Source: Diatrype stigma | Lineage: Eukaryota > Ascomycota > Sordariomycetes > Xylariales > Diatrypaceae | Direction of reading: 5' to 3' | DNA: 64,000 nucleotides | Assembly: GCA_022225965.2 (NCBI GenBank) | Contig: JAKJXP020000012.1 | Span: 558,001-622,000 of the forward strand | In this document: piece after piece, positions 22,988 to 35,516 of the stretch | How the letters are laid out: every line of letters starts with the position of its first letter | How positions within the stretch are numbered: the stretch's first letter is position 1 | Notes under the pieces: model-generated | What the model saw: the letters and a program-made list of their open reading frames with translations, nothing else | Database searches by the model: none | What the model was told of the DNA's origin: nothing | Program-made: the position numbers and the translations under genes

Positions 22988-25659
22988 TCAGGCATCGCTA
23001 CCTCCAGTGGTGTTGTCGGATTCGGTGGCTGTATGGACCGTCTCAGGGGCCGGCCCGAAGGTCTTCTTGAACCGCGTCGCCGCCGGCTCCTTGATGAAGT
23101 AGATCTCAAACGCGTCGAGCTTGCCCTTCCGCTGGTTTCTCACGCTGTACCTGTTGCAAAACACGTAGGGTTGTACATCGCGGAGCCAGATGCGGTGTGA
23201 AGACTTGCGTATCATGGCGGCGCGGGGTTCGACTGGCGTGGGTGGTGAATGCTCGTATTAGCCCCTTTCTCTTCCTCTCTCCCCATCTCTACCACAAGTC
23301 TGAGTTGCGGAGATAAATTCATCGGATACATCGGCTTGAGTTGAACATCAAGAGATTTGGGGCAAGTAGGAGGCATCAGAAGCAAAAGAGCACTGTGGAA
23401 CGGTAAGAGGCGCTTACTGAATGCGGTCCAGACAGGACACATCTGCAGGTCACCCTCGAATACCGCTGCATGGAGGCGAAGGCCCTTGGTGGCTTGGTCC
23501 TCATATACCGTTAATGTATGTGTGTATCCGTCGTCGATGATCTGCCTAGTACGACAAGTACACGTCAGCCGCTGTTGCACCTTGCATCTCGATGGTAGAG
23601 GGGGAGAGGCGGTAAGAGAGAGGGAGAGGAAGAGGGAGAGAGGGTAGGCTCAGGGGGGTGTGGGCAAAGGGGGGAGGTCTTACGCCATAAACAGGGATGT
23701 CTCGTGATGGAGCTTGAACTCATTCGGGTGCATATTGACCACGAGAGGGCTGTCCGCCTTGAGGGCGACGAAGGTCCAATGGAACAAGACCAGCTCTGCG
23801 CGAAACGGTACCGTTAGCCAGTCTGACGAAACCTCCTTTCTTGCATTGTCTCGAAATTTTGTATACAAAAGACTTCCGAGCAAGAAACAAAAGACCAACC
23901 GACCTTCCCAGGTGGTAAACTGGAGCCTCGCCCAGGGCTTGGGCTTCTGGTTCCGCGCACTCCACCGGGAAAGCACGAGGGTAGCGTCGCTCTTCGGGTC
24001 CCGGCTGATGACTAATTCGTGCGCGCCTAGCACGGAGACCCAGGGCGGCTCGTTGTGGTCCTTCCGCGTGCGGATGTAGATGTAAGGGGCCGGGGGGTCA
24101 TCTTGCAGGAAGAAGACGACCGACAGCTGGTCGTTGTCGAAACGCCTGTGACACGCGCGCACACGAAGGAATGGGATGTTAGTTTCAGGATACACTGCCA
24201 GCGTGGATCCATCTCCATTTTTAGGGGATCATGGTATCACGAGTGGTGATAGTGGTGGCCATCGGTGTCGTATAAAGGATCATGCTGGTTGGTAACAGGC
24301 ATATACGCACCTCTTCACCAGGTTCCGGGCATTGGGCGCCATAGGACCTAATAGACCAAGCGGCTTGAGGGGTCCGTATGCCTCTGAACTTTCATGGAGG
24401 CTTTGCAATGTTAGCAGGTCGTAAGGGGGAAAAAACCCAACCCCTAGTCCCATGCTATATCGGAGGTGGACGTACATGGAGCTCCTCCTGAATTTTGTCC
24501 TAGTTGGAGGGGGCACTGTGAAGATGCACTCGGCCCAGTGCATATCCTACATATGAGATCAGCAACAATGGGCAGCAATGCAATCGCACGTATGTGTGAA
24601 CTCACACTTGGTTGCCCCCAGTCGCCTATCGCGTCGCCTTGTCTGACCAACTGCATGCCCCTCATACGGCTCGGGAGTGCTAGGTGGCAGTGAAACCCAT
24701 ATTAGACTCAAGAATTCAAAACTGATTATTGCATGGGGCAAGGAAAAGGGGTAAGGTTAGGGCTTACGCATCCCCCTGGCTTCCCGGAGTTGGAGAATTC
24801 GATTTTTGAGGGATTCTAGGGCATTGAGATCGAAGTTCGGAGACCTGCGGGTAGTATGAAATACCAAAATCAGTCAGCTGAGGTGTATTTTCTTTTATGT
24901 CTTAGAGTATTCTACGGCGTGATTTCTTCCCCTTTCACAGAACGGCGATAACCCGGAGTAGCGAGAGGGGGCCGAGGGAACGGGGGGCCGGATCGAGAGC
25001 GGGGGAACTAACTGAGACAGCAGCAGGCGCAGCAACTTCAGGAACTGGTTGTACATGATGAACCTGGCGGGGAGCGAGGTGCCGGGCAGCTCGTTGCTCA
25101 GCTTGTGGTACATGTACCGCCAGCGGCGGTCGGTGGTCAGGGTCGTGTCCTCGTAGAAGGCGGTGATGTCGCGCAGGGTCTTGCTCAGGCAAGGCAGCAC
25201 GACGTTGAGGTAGTCGATGACCTGGGGCACGCGGCCGAGGTGCACCTGGGCCTTGTCGGCGACGTCGCGCAGGTGCCGCACCGTGTGCCCCAGCTCCCCG
25301 ATCACCCCGTCCAGGTGCGGGTGCAGCGCCTCGGGCAGCACGCTCCGCAGGCTCTGCAGCTGCTCGAGCACCACCACCGACCGGTCCGCCTCCACGCAGC
25401 ACCCCTGCAGGATGTCCGGGTCGATGGACCGCAGGAGCGGCGGTAGCTGCGGTGGCGGCGGCGGCGTTCGGCCCCAACGGGGCGGCATGGGCATGGGCAT
25501 GGGCATAGGCATGGGCATAGGCATAGGCATGAAAGGCATGCCCCACGGCGGCAGCGGCGGCGGCGGCGGCGGATACGGGGGTGGCGGTGGCGGCGGCGGC
25601 GCGGGTGAGTACGCTCTTATTGCAAACATGGGCCAGGGATGCAGCCGATAGCGCATCAT
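22988..25659 (-). CDS. Conserved fungal protein of unknown function, proline-rich N terminus
   Basis: Nine exons on the minus strand (25659-25013, 24844-24768, 24679-24606, 24546-24476, 24400-24311, 24145-23904, 23795-23684, 23545-23418, 23232-22988) give 561 residues with every phase matching. Residues about 15-65 are poly-Pro followed by a Met-Pro repeat. Next comes a helical region with SIDPDILQGC and LQSLRSVLPEAL segments, then a beta-rich C-terminal half (WAECIF, LGAHELVISRD, WTFVALKA, QIIDDGYTHTLTVYED, SHRIWLRDVQ) that reads like two PH-like or similar modules. I know the pattern from uncharacterised proteins of other ascomycetes, where it has no assigned function. The start was chosen as the first ATG of the exon; it could lie three bases downstream or inside the proline run. 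Confidence 0.75.
25484..25530 (-). repeat. Hexanucleotide repeat encoding Met-Pro
   Basis: Tandem GGCATG/GGCATA units on the plus strand encode alternating Met and Pro in the minus-strand protein. Synonymous-frame variation (ATG versus ATA in the plus strand) shows that the copies have diverged. Copy number is likely to vary between strains. Confidence 0.75.
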
Positions 25660-28600
25660 AGTCACGGTCTCATGATGGGCGACCGGGACGTAAAGAGCGT
25701 TGCGTTGTGAGGAGGACTAGGTAAGAACAGATTCACGGTCGTACCCCCGAGTATTCCTATTTTTATCCTCCTCCGCTCCGAGCCGCAGAGGGGGGTCCGG
25801 CGTCTCTAACTACCTGACTGCTAGTGCTGGCTGGCTGGCTGGCTGGCTATCGAGGATTGGTCTGGATCATGGGGTGAGTGAACCTCAATGGCGGGGTTCG
25901 TGAGACTTTTCAACTTATGAATTAGGGTGGAATCGGTGCCCAATAGTCGGCTGCAGCTATTGGTGATGGCTCCCATGCAGATGCGTATCGTATCAACAAA
26001 ATAGTGCAGCGACTCCGCAAAAGGCCGGCCAAGTGGCCGCCGTGTGGGACCGGGTTGGGGGGTGGGAATGACCTCAGCAACTCAAGGCTCGGCAAGGGAC
26101 TGGGGCCCGATGTTGGGAGAATAGTCTCGAATAATGGTCGGCTCCAATCCAGAGGCTCGGGCTCTGAAGCGCTGATCTTTGATCCCAGGATGTTTCGACA
26201 ATCAATGCGTGCGTACGTACGCGTAAGAAATAATAGGGAGGTTTCTTCAGTATAGAGGCGAATCTCTTATAATCGGATGATGCGGGGTCGATACGGCGAT
26301 GCGATCGATATTGGACGAGACAGGAGACAGGAGATCAGACGCTTTTCGTAGCAAACCCCAAAGTGGGAGAGGATAGAATGCCAATTCACATCAGATTGTT
26401 TTCACTGACTATGTAACAATAGTTTCACAGGCAAGATTTGTCAACGATGGTTGCGAGGTGAATAGATCAATTAGGGGGGCGGGAGGGGGATCCTTGCTCA
26501 TCCAGGGTTCCAGCTCGCTGTGGCAAGCCGTTGATAAGAAGCGAAGGAAGGCGAAACATATGGGAGCAAAAACCACGAGAGGGTCGTGCGAGTATATAAT
26601 ACTACATTATATTATGTGCAGCATAAGCAATGCAGAGCAAAGAAAAGGTCTCGGTGAAACATGACTGAGCACGAGACAAGAAAAGTGCCAACCTACACAG
26701 GAGCAGCAAGTAGTTCATGGAAGACAAGTGAACCTTCAAGATCCAAGATCACAGGCCCGGATAGATCCCTCTGCTAGTTACTGTCCTATAGTGGTAGTGG
26801 TAGTAGAAAGCGCGGGGTGATCGGCCGTTGCGCGAATGGCGAGTCGGTAGCAAGCAGCAGCAGAGGCCATTGAGGGTTTTGTTACCAATTTTTTCTCTTC
26901 CCCTTGATTTCTTTCTGTTCAGTGAGCGACTGCCACGAAGTCGACGCACGCAAGAAAAAAGAGACACACCCCCCCAAGCTTTTCAGCGTGCTTGCTGCAC
27001 GCTGGATTGGACGGACGCTCGATCCAGTCGTGGGTCCGGGCCGGATGTGGGTGTAGGCTGGCTGAAGTGCTCTCTTCCCGCTGGTGCTTTTCTTTTTCCC
27101 ACGACGCGGAAGACGAGCACTTGCATAAATGATATGCAGGAAGAAAGCTAGGCTGGCATTTTGGACTGTAGCTAGGTAGTATAACGGCTGCTAGTCAACG
27201 CCAACCAAGTAGGTAGCTAACCAGCGCAGGATGCCGACATATGGCTGCTGCTCTGTCCTTCCTATCATGATGTTATCGATTGAGGTGCCGATGACGAAAG
27301 GAGGCAGGCAAAAGGGGCCCGAGAAGCGTACCCGAACGACCTTGATGCTGCTGTTACTCATCCTCATCATTGTGAAGCATCGATTTACCAGATCGCTGGA
27401 TCAATGGCGGTGGCATAATACTGTATGCTACGTGTCTTGATCTTAGCAACGGATGCACGAGCTTGCATCGGATGGACATTTGAGACCAACGTTTGAGACC
27501 AGTGAGTGACACGATGTGTTGGACACATTATAAATACAAGAACTAAAAAGGGCCTTACTCCGGAAACCAGATAGATTGCACCTAACTAGTTACCTGACTG
27601 AGGTCGTCGCAAAGTGGAAACCAATAAGATAAGTTGGTTATGACGATACGCCAACAGCAAAGTCTAGGATGTGTTGCAACTCGCGGAATTCTCAGGGGTT
27701 CAATAGGTACTTAAGGCTGGGGGAGAAATGCGAGCGCGGGTTTTGGGCCCCGCGCGAGACGACACGATGATGTTTCAGTCAAATCACCCACCGAGCAAAG
27801 AATTATTAGGAGAAACAGTCGCGAGCGAACGAACGGACGAACGAACTGGCAGCAACCGTTGCGTCGGGTTTGATCAAGTGGGGAGCGTGGAAAGATACGC
27901 GCACAACGCAAGCCAATGTCGACGACTCTTCGAGTGTTCGCTCCGGAGAAGAACCCACCGATAGATAGGCAGGTTATTGTGCGAATATAGGATACCCCCA
28001 TCAACCCCTCATTTGCAAGGAAGGGAGGGACAAATAGCATAAAATACAAGGTAGCAAGAAGGCCTTGTTAAATGTTGACTGGTGTAATGAAATGCCGCCA
28101 CATCAACACCAACACACCTGTGACCAGCTCCAACAATCTCCATCACATGTTCGCTAGCTAAGCATTGATGCCCTGTTGGGAGCGTGGATTTTCCAATAGT
28201 TAGTAGACCAGTTGAAGAATTATGAACCTCCAATCATATATGGTAGCTGGGAAGCATAAACGTAGGCTCAGGATCAGTTCGAGACAACCTCCATGCCAGA
28301 CGGGAAACGACTGAAAAGGACCTGCAAGCCTTGCCTTCAGCTTGGTTTCAAGTTGGTGAGCTGAAGATAAACCCCATCCACACAACATGCCCTGGCCTTA
28401 GCGTTTACTGAGCGTACCCCAGCCGATGTCTCAATAAGTCGGGCAATCGGGCAGGTAGGTTGGGTACGGTATCCGTTTCAAGGATGATCCAATATGTGGC
28501 GATGATGCACATGATGCATGATGCACATGAGATGCACATGGGCTCCAATGTAGAGGCGCGTAAGGGGATGAAATTTATGAATGATCGCAACTAGTTTACA

Positions 28601-28944
28601 AGTGTTCAACTCTTTTGAACCAAGTTCAGGGCCTTGCGATGGTCAACACCTTTAATCATGTTGCTACCCCTATCTGCAACCCAGGGTATCTTCTTAAACC
28701 CTTGGCATTCATCTCGATAGAATGCGTGCATTAAAGCAAATCAAGCACTTATCCCTTTCCTGTGCTGCAACACCGACCAGTCCCATACGAAATACACGAG
28801 GCAAAAAGAAACGTAGGCATCCTCCCTGCCTCCCTGTCCAAAGCTTCTTGAGCAGACAACTACTCATAGTCATCGCATCGTGAAACTCATGGTGCAGTAG
28901 CGGTTCAAGTGAACAGAGTCACCTTATTCGCTGTCATCCCTAGC
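25660..28944. other. Intergenic region, no gene recognised
   Basis: About 3.3 kb between two minus-strand genes, the right part being the 3' side of Nhp6. It holds CTGG (about 25828-25847) and GATGCACAT-like short repeats near 28500-28540. The many short frames show no motif or coding periodicity that I can see. Confidence 0.45.
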
Positions 28945-29518
28945 CTATTCAGATTCGGCCTGGTTAGCCCTGTTTAGTATCGTCGATGCAATGCATGATA
29001 GACGATAGTAGGAATGGGGGGTGGACTCACTTGGTAGGCTTGCTTCTCATCCTCGTATCTCTTCTTGTCGGTAGCAGCCTTAGCCTCGTACGGGGTGCGC
29101 TGCTTGTCGTTCAGAGCCTTCCATCGCTCGCCCAGGATCTTGCCGACCTGGCCGAACGAGATGCCGGGGTTCTCATCACGGACGTTCTCACGCTGCTCGT
29201 TGGCGAAGAACATGTAGGCGGACAGACCACGCTTGGGAGCATTGGGATCTGTCGATAAGTTAGCACAAGTCGATAGACATATACAACCACGATGATTCCA
29301 TCGCAACCAACACCTTGGAACACTCATAAGACACACCCTCAACCAGTAGTCATGCACATGGATGACCAAGGGAAGGGTGCTCCAATAGGTGATCAAGGTG
29401 TACCGGTCGCAATGAAGACTCGAGTGGTATGGTGAGCACGATGTAACTTACCCTTCTTGCCGCGGCGCTTCTCAACCTTGGCCTTGCCGCCACGCTTGGT
29501 AGTTGCTTCCTTAGGCAT
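28945..29518 (-). CDS. NHP6: Non-histone chromosomal HMG-box protein Nhp6
   Basis: Three exons on the minus strand, 29518-29452, 29248-29031 and 28959-28945, give 99 residues. A basic N-terminal arm ([17 protein letters not shown]) precedes one HMG box from [15 protein letters not shown] to [10 protein letters not shown] (about residues 23-94), ending in a short acidic tail AESE. Length and arm-plus-box layout match yeast Nhp6 and filamentous HMGB-type homologues. Nhp6 bends DNA non-specifically and assists nucleosome remodelling and FACT. The last exon is only 15 bases, read from an AACCAG acceptor to TAG; it is the least certain part, but the C-terminal tail it gives is typical. Confidence 0.92.
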
Positions 29519-32500
29519 TGTGAATGGGTTCTGAACAAGGGTCGATGTTAGTTATGACTGGACCGGAATGGATTGAGCAGAGGTATGTGATCAAGTGCAA
29601 TACAAGTGGTGCTGTAGTGTAGTGATGCGTTGGGTGACTTCGAGTTGTGGGTGTCTTCAGGTTGAATATGCGACGCGCTGATAATGCGGCGCGTTGCGAT
29701 AACTTGGGGCTTGGAGGGGCAACTGGGTCATAGATGCGATAGATACGGTAGGGTGATAGGTGATAGGGTGATAGTGGTGTAAGTGAGGATGATCATGATG
29801 CGTGAAGGCGCGGTCGCAAATGCAATTGCGCATCCCAACGCGTGGAAATCGCGACTTGAAGCTCAAAATAGACATGAACAGGGTCGAATCCATACTTTTG
29901 ATTGTTTTCTGAAGAAATCAGAACGTGATGTTGTGGTTTGCGAAGCTGTTGAATTGTCTTGTTAGTGGGCTCTACTAGAGGTGATTGGGCGATGTTGATG
30001 TTGATATGGGTTGATATGGGCGATGGAAGAAGAGAGTGAAGCAGCAGCCGAGCGCAATGACTTGAGCTGCAACACGCCAAACTCGACGATATCACTAAAA
30101 AAGCAGCCGGGAATTTGCACGGGATAGTCCAGATAACCAGACGATGCAAATTGACGGAATGCGCTTCAAGTGCAGGTGGTGGAGGAAAGTGACTTGGTAA
30201 TTGCGGCGCAGGTCCATACAATGGGAGGTACTCACAGGTGTGCAGGTATGTGGTGAGGTTGAGTGTGGGCGCGGTTTGTATGAGAGACGATTTTGGTGGG
30301 AGATTTGTATGAGAGAGAAGAGAGGGAAATTTGTAGGGGGGGAGTTGGCTGGGTGCCTTTTTACTATGGGCGGCTGATTGTGTGTGCGTGCGTGCGCTGC
30401 TGCGTGCGTGTGTGTATGTACTATGTAAGGAAACTGGCTGGGAACTGGCTGGGCAGGCGGTCCCCCCCCAAAAGTCTGGAGGGCAGGAGGGCCGGAGCGA
30501 GGGGAGGGGTAGGAAACTGGTCTTGAACCAAAGCAGCAACCGCCGTAGTAACAGCCAGCAGCTACTGCTAGAAGGCAGGGAGCAGGCACGTACGGCTTGC
30601 TCTTGGTACTGTATTCATGCTTTGAGCCGTTGCACACCACTATTGTCTGCCGGCCAGCTGGCGCGTTGCAGGCCGCGCTATCGCGGACTACGGCCAGCTG
30701 GCGCAGCCAAGTCGCCAGGTGCCCGTATATCTGGCCTCAGCCGTAGCAGCTGTGCAGCAGCATAATCTCTGAGGCCCTTTGTTCTCTTATGCACATTATT
30801 CAAACTGTGCAGGGCTGCTAAGAAGCTGGTACAATCCGACTGCCTCCTTGTACTGCGCCATAAAGTGCAGCAGAGACAGGATACTGTGTACTCCCCCTTC
30901 CGACCTTAGCAACCTTATTAGCGAAGGTACCTACCCAAGGCTACATACACCTCCCGCTTTCCATGCTCATTAATAAATCCGGGCATGGATTGATTCATTT
31001 GCATCACTTCCACATCGAATCACCTGGTAACGTATGGTACCCTCCTGCCATCCTGCCCCAAACTTCCTGGTGTTAACACCTACATAGGTACTTGCCAGAC
31101 AAAATAGTACCAGCCTGTTTCTTATCTCTTCGGTACTATAGAAATACCATGGAAATGACCTTGAATCGCCTTCATTCCCGTGCAGACCGGCATCACCTAA
31201 CCTTTGTTATTGTTTACCTTGTTGCTTTCCTGTTCCATGTTTGGCCGTGACCTTTCTAGATATAAAACGGGCAAGTAACTCCATGATGAAGTAATCCTTT
31301 GCCTTCCACTGGCAGAGCAAATGCCAGCTGTCATGATAGGAGGCTTTTTCGTACATGCTATCATCCATTTTGCCTCATCACCTGCAACATCAAAGAGCAT
31401 CATACACTGGACGTTCAGCTGCTTATAGTACTATAGGTACCTTTTGGTAAGCAGCAAGTTAGCCAGGTACATCCAGCATGTACGGAATAGTAGTAGTGCA
31501 ACAATAAGTGTTATCTGCTATGCTGCCATGCTGCCATGGTGGAGGGTGGATGTTTTGCTTTATGCGGATGCCGTGCTAATAGCCTAGTACTAAGACGTCA
31601 GTAGCTGCCGCAGCTGATTATCCCACCCAAGATTTTGCTGGTAGTCTGCCTGCCCGTCTGCCCACCCCCTCTGGCCCTTTTCCAGTCCCTTTCCAGCCAA
31701 CTTGCTGTTCTTTTCCACAGCCAGCGCCTGGAACGCCTGAACCCCTATGGTTGGTGGCAGTGCCCGCATTCATCCACTCCACTCATCCATTCATCCATCG
31801 CCCTCTTGCTTCAAGTAGAACCACCAACCTTGAAGTCAATTCGTCAAACCTAATGTCCCTTTATCCCCCCATCGAACGGCAAAATTCATGTAGCACTCAA
31901 TGCGGCACAGAATCGTAATATGAATCCTATTGCAGGTCCGCTGCCAATGGAGCATGGTAGAAATGCATACGCTCTATTCTGCCTGCGTTAACTACCTTAG
32001 TAGAAACGGCGCTTTGCAGGTCTTGTTCACTAATATGATATCCCAAATCCAGCCTTGCAACCGTCATTGGAAAGTTAGGCGGACCCGAGCGACCAATAAC
32101 CACAATTAGGCCAACCTTCTTCGAACATATCATCTATCCATGACACCAAACACAAGGTTGGTACCTACTTGGTCTCGACGGAAACCGACTCAAACCTGAG
32201 TGACCCTTCCATAAGCAAATGCCATGCCAAGGCCTGTGTAGACGAATGGCGTTGCAGGATATGTGCACCTGGAGATATCTCAACGTTGCACCAGCGCAAC
32301 GCCCCTCAGCAATCGCCCGTACCCTTCCAAGGAGCCAGCTTCGCTTGTGCTTGGAGCCTTCCTAGATGAGGACGTCAGACTACTGTTGGTCTAGGGAGGG
32401 AGACCTACTGCATGATAATACGTAGTAGTTGCGTATAGCGTTGACGATATCTATGATGGAGATATCCCCATACGGGAAACCGCTCGAAACTCTGAGTGTC

Positions 32501-34573
32501 TAGTCCAGATAGTCTGTCAGTCTGTCACGTCTGTCTATCAGTACCGTAGTCGCCTAACTCGGTTTGAGTGTTGCCAAGGTTGGGAGTAGGCCAACCACAT
32601 CTGGTCCTGGACGATCTGGAACTGTTTCCTTGCTTGCTTAGCTCAATTGCTTCCAGCTGTTCTGGTCCCGTAACATCCTAAGAGCACAGGACTTGAGACC
32701 GGATACCTACGGTTGCACACATATCTACGCATAGAAACGCCGTAGGATAGTCGCCACGAAGAGCCGACGCCCGCCCGGAAACTTGTGCAAAATCGATCAG
32801 TGTCGTTGATACATTGCACACAATCACATACCTACATGTAGGCACGACCATTCGACTACCTAGATAAACAAATCCCCCTTCAGCTGCCCCTTCAAACGAA
32901 GACCTAGACCGCAAAACAGCAGCCATAAGAAAGTATGTTATGTCTCTTCGAATAGAATCATACATGCAGGTGCTAACCTGGTGTGGTACCTACATGTAAG
33001 CACGAGCAGCGGACCTATTTGGGGACCTCGCTGTACCGCATACCGTCGCTATGGGGTAATCGACTTGTACGTTTTCTACCGCAAAAGTTCGCACTGTGCT
33101 TCCATCCCCTTTTCGGGATCATCGAGAGGCCAGTTTCTCCACCATGATGCACACCATGCAAATCCTACCTACACTGCCCATACTACGAGTCGACTTCGGC
33201 AAAGCAATCACACATCCAAGGACCAAGGTCCAAGGCAGACGGAGCTTGGCTTTTGCTGAATACCTATCAACCCTATTTTGCCTGCTTGCCTACCAACCTG
33301 CCTACCTACCGATCTCCTAGGTACGCGCTACTGCTATTACATATGTTTACATCACGTGTGCTGCGATAGCTCCCTAAAATTACCTACCTACTACCTAAGT
33401 ATGCTTACACGACTTGAGGTTGGAGAGGAGGGTTGAAGCTAGTCAGCCCGTCACTTTTCGAACGACTTCGGTCTGCGCAGGTAACTACTGCCTGTCAACT
33501 GCATGCCTACCTACTCGGCTTCTTCGCTATTTGTTGACCACCGTAGTAGACTAGTAGATGGCGGCCCCCGACGGGATTCTAACCGCCCCAGGATATATGC
33601 AGGTACTCCGTAGTCTCCATCTCTCTATCTCCCAACTTTTCAGATGTCCAACCGTCAGCGCAACCAGTTCCACCTTGGAACTTTGCCGTACCCCCTTCAG
33701 TTGGAGTTGTACATTGTGACCGAAGTTCCAGACTGTGCCATTGTTACGCCATTTTCATCTGTGAAGCTCTGTTGAATGCAGCCAATCCGCTACCTTGGCT
33801 AAAACGTTAAAAATAGCAACGCAATCAACGCATGGCACCCCCCAGGGTATCTTCCTCCTACCTTGTTATTTTATACGATCGATGCAAATGTAGGCATCTA
33901 CATAGTACGCATCACGTGGATCCAGGAGCCAAAGTTGAGCGTGATGCCGCTAAGCTTTTGGCTGCGCTAAGCCCTATCTGTGTTTTCCCATTTGATCGTC
34001 GATTGCGTCTGCATCGACGAAAAAAATAAGCTTTCCAGGAGATCGGTAGCCGCCTTTGCTTTCCGGGGACGCAATCCCGAACCGGGTGGTGCGTTGGGGG
34101 CCCCGGATTCGTTGCACGCTCCGCATGTAGGCCTGCCTGCCTGCTTGTCTGCCTGTCTGTCTAGGAGAATTATTACGAGGTCGGTCTGATTTATCTGTCA
34201 ACGACACTGCAAGGCGAAGCGCCTAAATAGCATCTACTTGCTCTACGTAGCCCCGTAGGTAGAAAGAAAAGCTAGCTGGCTACTTGCGCATCAGGACAAC
34301 CTACTGTATAACTATGTGATCACGTGTCGAGCAGACGAGACAGTAGGGCATGGACAGATCAAACATGTTCTCACAAACATTGATATGGTCGGGGTATCAT
34401 CAGCAGCAATACAGACGAACAGAGCTACCCGTAACTAGAGGCCTTCCTTCTTCTTGACCTCCACTCTCTCCCTTGAAAGCCACGACCCCTCCGCCCCCTG
34501 CCATGCATACCGTTATAGCACATAATAGCACAGGTAGGGTCATTAGCTTAGCACCTTCCTTCTCTCCTTTCCT
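29519..34573. other. Long intergenic region, no gene recognised
   Basis: Five kilobases upstream of Nhp6 and downstream of CENP-H. It holds GTGATAGG-type repeats near 29755-29780, GTGCGTGC runs near 30380-30415, a CTGC/CTGT run at about 34131-34165, and several TACCTACCTA/TAGGTAC motifs. Frames at 29793-30640 on the minus strand are Pro/Ser/His-rich leader-like sequence. No domain, splice-consistent gene or RNA gene was seen. Confidence 0.45.
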
Positions 34574-35516
34574 TCAAGCAACAAGAACATCGCCATCGCT
34601 CTCCTCCTCGGCCTCATCCAGCACGATCTCCCGCAACTCGGCATCGCGAGCCCAGTCGACGCCGCTGCCCGCCACGATCGCGCTCGCCGCGCGCTTGACG
34701 ACCCGCCACTTGCGCCGGCTGGCCCGCACCTGCGCCTCGAGCGCCGCCATCTCCCCCGCCAGCCCGGCGTCCAGATCGCCCGACGCCGCCGCCGCCGCCA
34801 GGTCCTGGTGCCGCTCCGCCGCGAGCCGCAGCACCTCGCCCGCCTGCGCCGCGTTCGCGCGCGAGGCGCGCAGCGCCTGGCCCTCGACCTCCGCGAGCGC
34901 GTTGAGCACGTCCCGGAGCGAGGCGGTTTGCCGCGCCATGGCGGCTGCGGAGGCGTCGCGCGAGGAGAGGGGCGGCTGGAGGTCCCTTTTTTCGGGGGGT
35001 GGGACCGCGTGTGTTAGTGAAGTGAAGCTTTGGCGGTTCATGGCATATGCTGATAGATGCTGATAAGGAGGAGCCAACTGGGAACTGGGAACTAACCTCT
35101 CAACCGGAGATGCGTTGGTGCCACTATGTACGGCCTGCATGATCGGGTTTGCTATCATGACGCTCTCTACGGCTTCGTTGCGCAGGACGTATCTCGCCCG
35201 AGAGTCTAGGAGTTCATGCTGGGCTGCTTTCACGAGCTCTTCTCCCCCCTGCGTCGGTGGTCTAGTGTCTTTTTAGTTCGTGTCAGCAGTGCTTCCTTGT
35301 GCTTGATCAACAGTAAAGGAATAAACACACAATGAAAAATTAATACACAACAACGATTGGGAGGTTTGAGTCCATACCTGGCACGTAGTTCTTTTGGGCT
35401 GTTATCAAAGCAATTTCAAGTTGGAGCCGCTGCAGCTTGTCGTACAGCTCCAAGGCGCGCTTTTCCTGGTCCGAAAGTAAGAGTGGCCCGGGGCCGTCTG
35501 TACTCTCTTGCGCCAT
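34574..35516 (-). CDS. CENPH: Centromere protein H (CENP-H) homologue
   Basis: Three exons on the minus strand, 35516-35378, 35268-35097 and 34985-34574, give 240 residues. The first exon encodes SDQEKRALELYDKLQRLQLEIALI, and the second YVLRNEAVESVMIANPIMQAVHSGTNASPVER. The third is an Ala/Arg/Glu-rich coiled coil ending WRVVKRAASAIVAGSGVDWARD plus an acidic tail. This order is that of fungal CENP-H (Mcm16/Fta3 relatives), a subunit of the constitutive centromere-associated (CCAN/Ctf19) inner-kinetochore complex, where it pairs with CENP-K. The start is the ATG of MAQESTDG. It is transcribed divergently from ATG11 across a 1.28-kb gap. The third exon is much more GC-rich than the second. Confidence 0.87.
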
